Shown piece after piece: positions 53,801 to 55,381 of a stretch of DNA of 55,381 nt (position 1 is the first letter of the stretch; every line of letters begins with the position of its first letter). This DNA comes from an uncultured Flavobacteriales bacterium. Lineage in GTDB: Bacteria > Bacteroidota > Bacteroidia > Flavobacteriales_D > Sanyastnellaceae. The notes under the pieces are model-generated. The model was not told the DNA's origin, made no database searches, and saw only the letters and a list, made by a program, of their open reading frames with translations. Made by a program: the position numbers and the translations under genes. Location: assembly GCA_937974555.1 (NCBI GenBank), contig CALJKR010000025.1:1-55381 (forward strand), read 5' to 3'.

Positions 53801-55273
53801 ATGATGCGACTGTTGATTTCGTTGATTTTCTTTTTTCCGCTCGTGCTGCAAGCCCAGCAATGGGATATGTCGCGCCCTTCACATCCCTTGGATGATTCGC
53901 TGGCAATGGGTTTTTTGAGAAAGGACACCACATCACAATTGTTCTATCCGCAAGTTCCAGCTTGGGACCAAGTCAAGCGAAAGGAAAAGTTTTGGTTCTT
54001 GCCACAATTCAATGGTTGGTTAGGCATGCAGTCTGTGGACAGTACGCATCAACCCAAATTCACGGGGTGTGGCGTCGTACAACTCAATGCGGGGTATGCC
54101 CACAAGAGATGGCAAGTAGAAGGTGGTGCCTTTTATTTGGGAGGTCAACCTTCTTTAGAGCATTTGTCTTCAGAGACAACCTCACGTTGGGGATGGGGAA
54201 GGTTGATGAGCAATCAATCCGGAATTATTCAGCAATTTGATTACACAGGAAAATTGTCATACCAAGCCAATAAGTATGTGCACATGGAAGTGGGCAAAGG
54301 CAAGTTGTTTATTGGCGAAGGATACCGCTCTCATTTCTTGAGTCACCAATCGAGCACTTATCCCTATGGTCGAATCTCCATCAAAGTGGGACCCTTTCGA
54401 TTTGTCTCCAATTATGCCCAGTTACGCTCAGGTATGCCCGGAGTGGATCGTCAAGAGAAGAAATACATAGGATTGCATGCGTTGAGTATAGATGTCAAAA
54501 AGAAATGGAATTTTGCCTTGTATGAAATGGTGATTTGGCAGCGAAACGATTCTACCAGCGTCAGGAATTTTGATTTGCATTATATGAATCCATTGGCCTT
54601 TTGGCGACCCATCGAGTATGCTCAGGGATCTGCAGATAATGTGCTTTTGGGTTTGTCAGCGAGTTATACTGAAAAACAAAAGTGCAAGATCTACGGCCAG
54701 TTTTTATTGGATGAGTGGTTGTTGAGTGAGGTGAGAGCACGCACCGGTTGGTGGGGATTGAAATACGGTGGACAGTTGGGTGTGAAAGTATTTAATGTCC
54801 TTCCAGGGTGGCACATGTTGTTGGAGGGCAATGCCACCAGACCGTTTACCTATTCGCATGCCAGTTCGATCCAAGCTTGGGGACATGACCAACAACCCTT
54901 GGCCCATCCGTTGGGTAGCAATTATGCAGAAGGAATTTTCATGACCCAATACACCCGTGGTACTTGGCGATGGAATTACCAATTCAATTACAGCAAGCAA
55001 GGAGAGAACAGAAGTGCATTGAATGATGGCGGGGACATTTTTGCATCCTACATGAATCCATCCCGCATATATGGCAATGTATTGTTTCAGGGCAATCCAC
55101 ATACGCTTGTATACCATCAATTGGTGATAGCCAAGAAGCTCAGTTATGTTGGTTTGGAAGCTTATGGTCAGGTGACATCGTATAATAGAACAAACGATGT
55201 ATTGGGGCATCGATGGGGAGTGTTTGTGGGATTGCGGACAAATGGGAATTTCATTCAATCTTTCGATTTTTAA
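53801..55273 (+). CDS. Outer-membrane beta-barrel, RemB/Wzi-like
   Basis: A 490-residue exported protein with a signal peptide (LISLIFFFPLVLQAQQ) followed by many amphipathic, aromatic-girdled beta strands and an aromatic C-terminus (FIQSFDF), the signature of a barrel. The stretch LHYMNPLAFWRPIEYAQGSADNVLLGL resembles gliding-motility RemB and the capsule-assembly Wzi family (MNPVxFWRPxEF-like). RemB is a mobile surface protein in Flavobacterium; whether this organism glides cannot be told. The polysaccharide operon makes a Wzi-like role possible. Starts at ATG 53801 or 53804. Confidence 0.7.
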   Translation: MMRLLISLIFFFPLVLQAQQWDMSRPSHPLDDSLAMGFLRKDTTSQLFYPQVPAWDQVKRKEKFWFLPQFNGWLGMQSVDSTHQPKFTGCGVVQLNAGYAHKRWQVEGGAFYLGGQPSLEHLSSETTSRWGWGRLMSNQSGIIQQFDYTGKLSYQANKYVHMEVGKGKLFIGEGYRSHFLSHQSSTYPYGRISIKVGPFRFVSNYAQLRSGMPGVDRQEKKYIGLHALSIDVKKKWNFALYEMVIWQRNDSTSVRNFDLHYMNPLAFWRPIEYAQGSADNVLLGLSASYTEKQKCKIYGQFLLDEWLLSEVRARTGWWGLKYGGQLGVKVFNVLPGWHMLLEGNATRPFTYSHASSIQAWGHDQQPLAHPLGSNYAEGIFMTQYTRGTWRWNYQFNYSKQGENRSALNDGGDIFASYMNPSRIYGNVLFQGNPHTLVYHQLVIAKKLSYVGLEAYGQVTSYNRTNDVLGHRWGVFVGLRTNGNFIQSFDF

Positions 55274-55274
55274 G

Positions 55275-55303
55275 TTTACAGAAAGAAAAAAAATACGTAA
55301 TAT
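55275..55303 (+). promoter_or_regulatory. Predicted tRNA promoter
   Basis: TTTACA at 55275-55280, a 17-base spacer, then TAATAT at 55298-55303 give an almost perfect sigma70-like arrangement ten bases before the tRNA. The overlapping TAATATTG also differs by only one base from TAnnTTTG. Confidence 0.6.
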
Positions 55304-55312
55304 TGCAACTCC

Positions 55313-55381
55313 GCGCTTATAGCTCAGTTGGTTAGAGCAACAGACTCATAATCTGTGGGTCCCTGGTTCGAGCCCAGGTGG
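55313..55381 (+). tRNA. tRNA with CAU anticodon (Met, or Ile2), 3' truncated by window
   Basis: The cloverleaf starts at 55313. D arm stem GCTC/GAGC (55322-55325 with 55335-55338), anticodon stem ACAGA/TCTGT with loop CTCATAA and anticodon CAT at 55347-55349, then T arm CCTGG-TTCGAGC-CCAGG. The last acceptor bases lie beyond the edge. CAU serves elongator Met or, with lysidine, Ile2; A73 and acceptor end that would decide it are missing. Confidence 0.93.

Noticed and set aside
54704..55258. 184-codon antisense open frame opposite the RemB-like gene
   Set aside because: No motif, no upstream promoter, and complete overlap with a gene having a signal peptide and barrel features.

Overview
The window reads as a chromosomal segment of a Bacteroidota bacterium, most likely a marine or freshwater Flavobacteriales (Cryomorphaceae/Schleiferiaceae-like). 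This rests on the secreted proteins with type IX secretion (T9SS) C-terminal sorting domains, GC.DP.A.NYNP cysteine-rich repeats, TAnnTTTG -7 promoter boxes with few Shine-Dalgarno sequences, a RemB-type outer-membrane protein and small families typical of that phylum. No insertion sequence, integrase, phage gene or CRISPR array was seen, and no gap between genes exceeds 300 bases.

Layout. 1-15.6 kb is mostly housekeeping: the tail of a T9SS cargo gene, an alpha/beta hydrolase, an Nfu-type Fe-S scaffold divergent from urocanate hydratase, a large repeat-rich T9SS protein, purQ, a membrane protein pair, gmd, purD, polA and lepA. 15.6-19.2 kb holds an M43 metalloprotease with a T9SS tail, coupled to a leucyl aminopeptidase. 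19.2-40.9 kb is one co-directional 19-gene exopolysaccharide/O-unit operon. 41.0-55.3 kb returns to core genes (pdxA, rlmH, lipB, pgi/pmi, RidA, a cystathionine beta-synthase-like enzyme, a LolC/E-type permease, a NamZ-like muramidase, a RemB-like protein) with two further surface or repeat proteins. A tRNA with anticodon CAU runs off the right edge.

The polysaccharide operon is Wzx/Wzy-dependent: Wza export lipoprotein, Wzc tyrosine autokinase with an alternating Tyr-Gly tail, flippase, polymerase, six or seven glycosyltransferases, an FkbM methyltransferase and a sugar-1-phosphate transferase that would start the unit. Three adjacent genes (FnlA/CapE, FnlB/CapF and FnlC/CapG types) predict UDP-N-acetyl-L-fucosamine. 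Four more are sugar amidotransferase parts: a stand-alone WbpG/PseA/WbuX-like PP-loop enzyme, a second such enzyme fused behind a complete class II glutaminase domain, and a HisH/HisF pair. The HisF copy has lost the cyclase acid Asp11 but keeps Asp130 and the ammonia-gate residues. The cluster therefore probably makes an amidino (acetimidoyl) sugar such as L-FucNAm, with two separate ways of supplying ammonia. This fused and split amidotransferase set is the most unusual part of the window.

A second theme is transcription. Four genes (nfu, hutU, wza and a MORN-repeat gene) have a TAnnTTTG-like box exactly four bases before the start codon, which predicts leaderless mRNAs, including that of the 21.7-kb polysaccharide operon.
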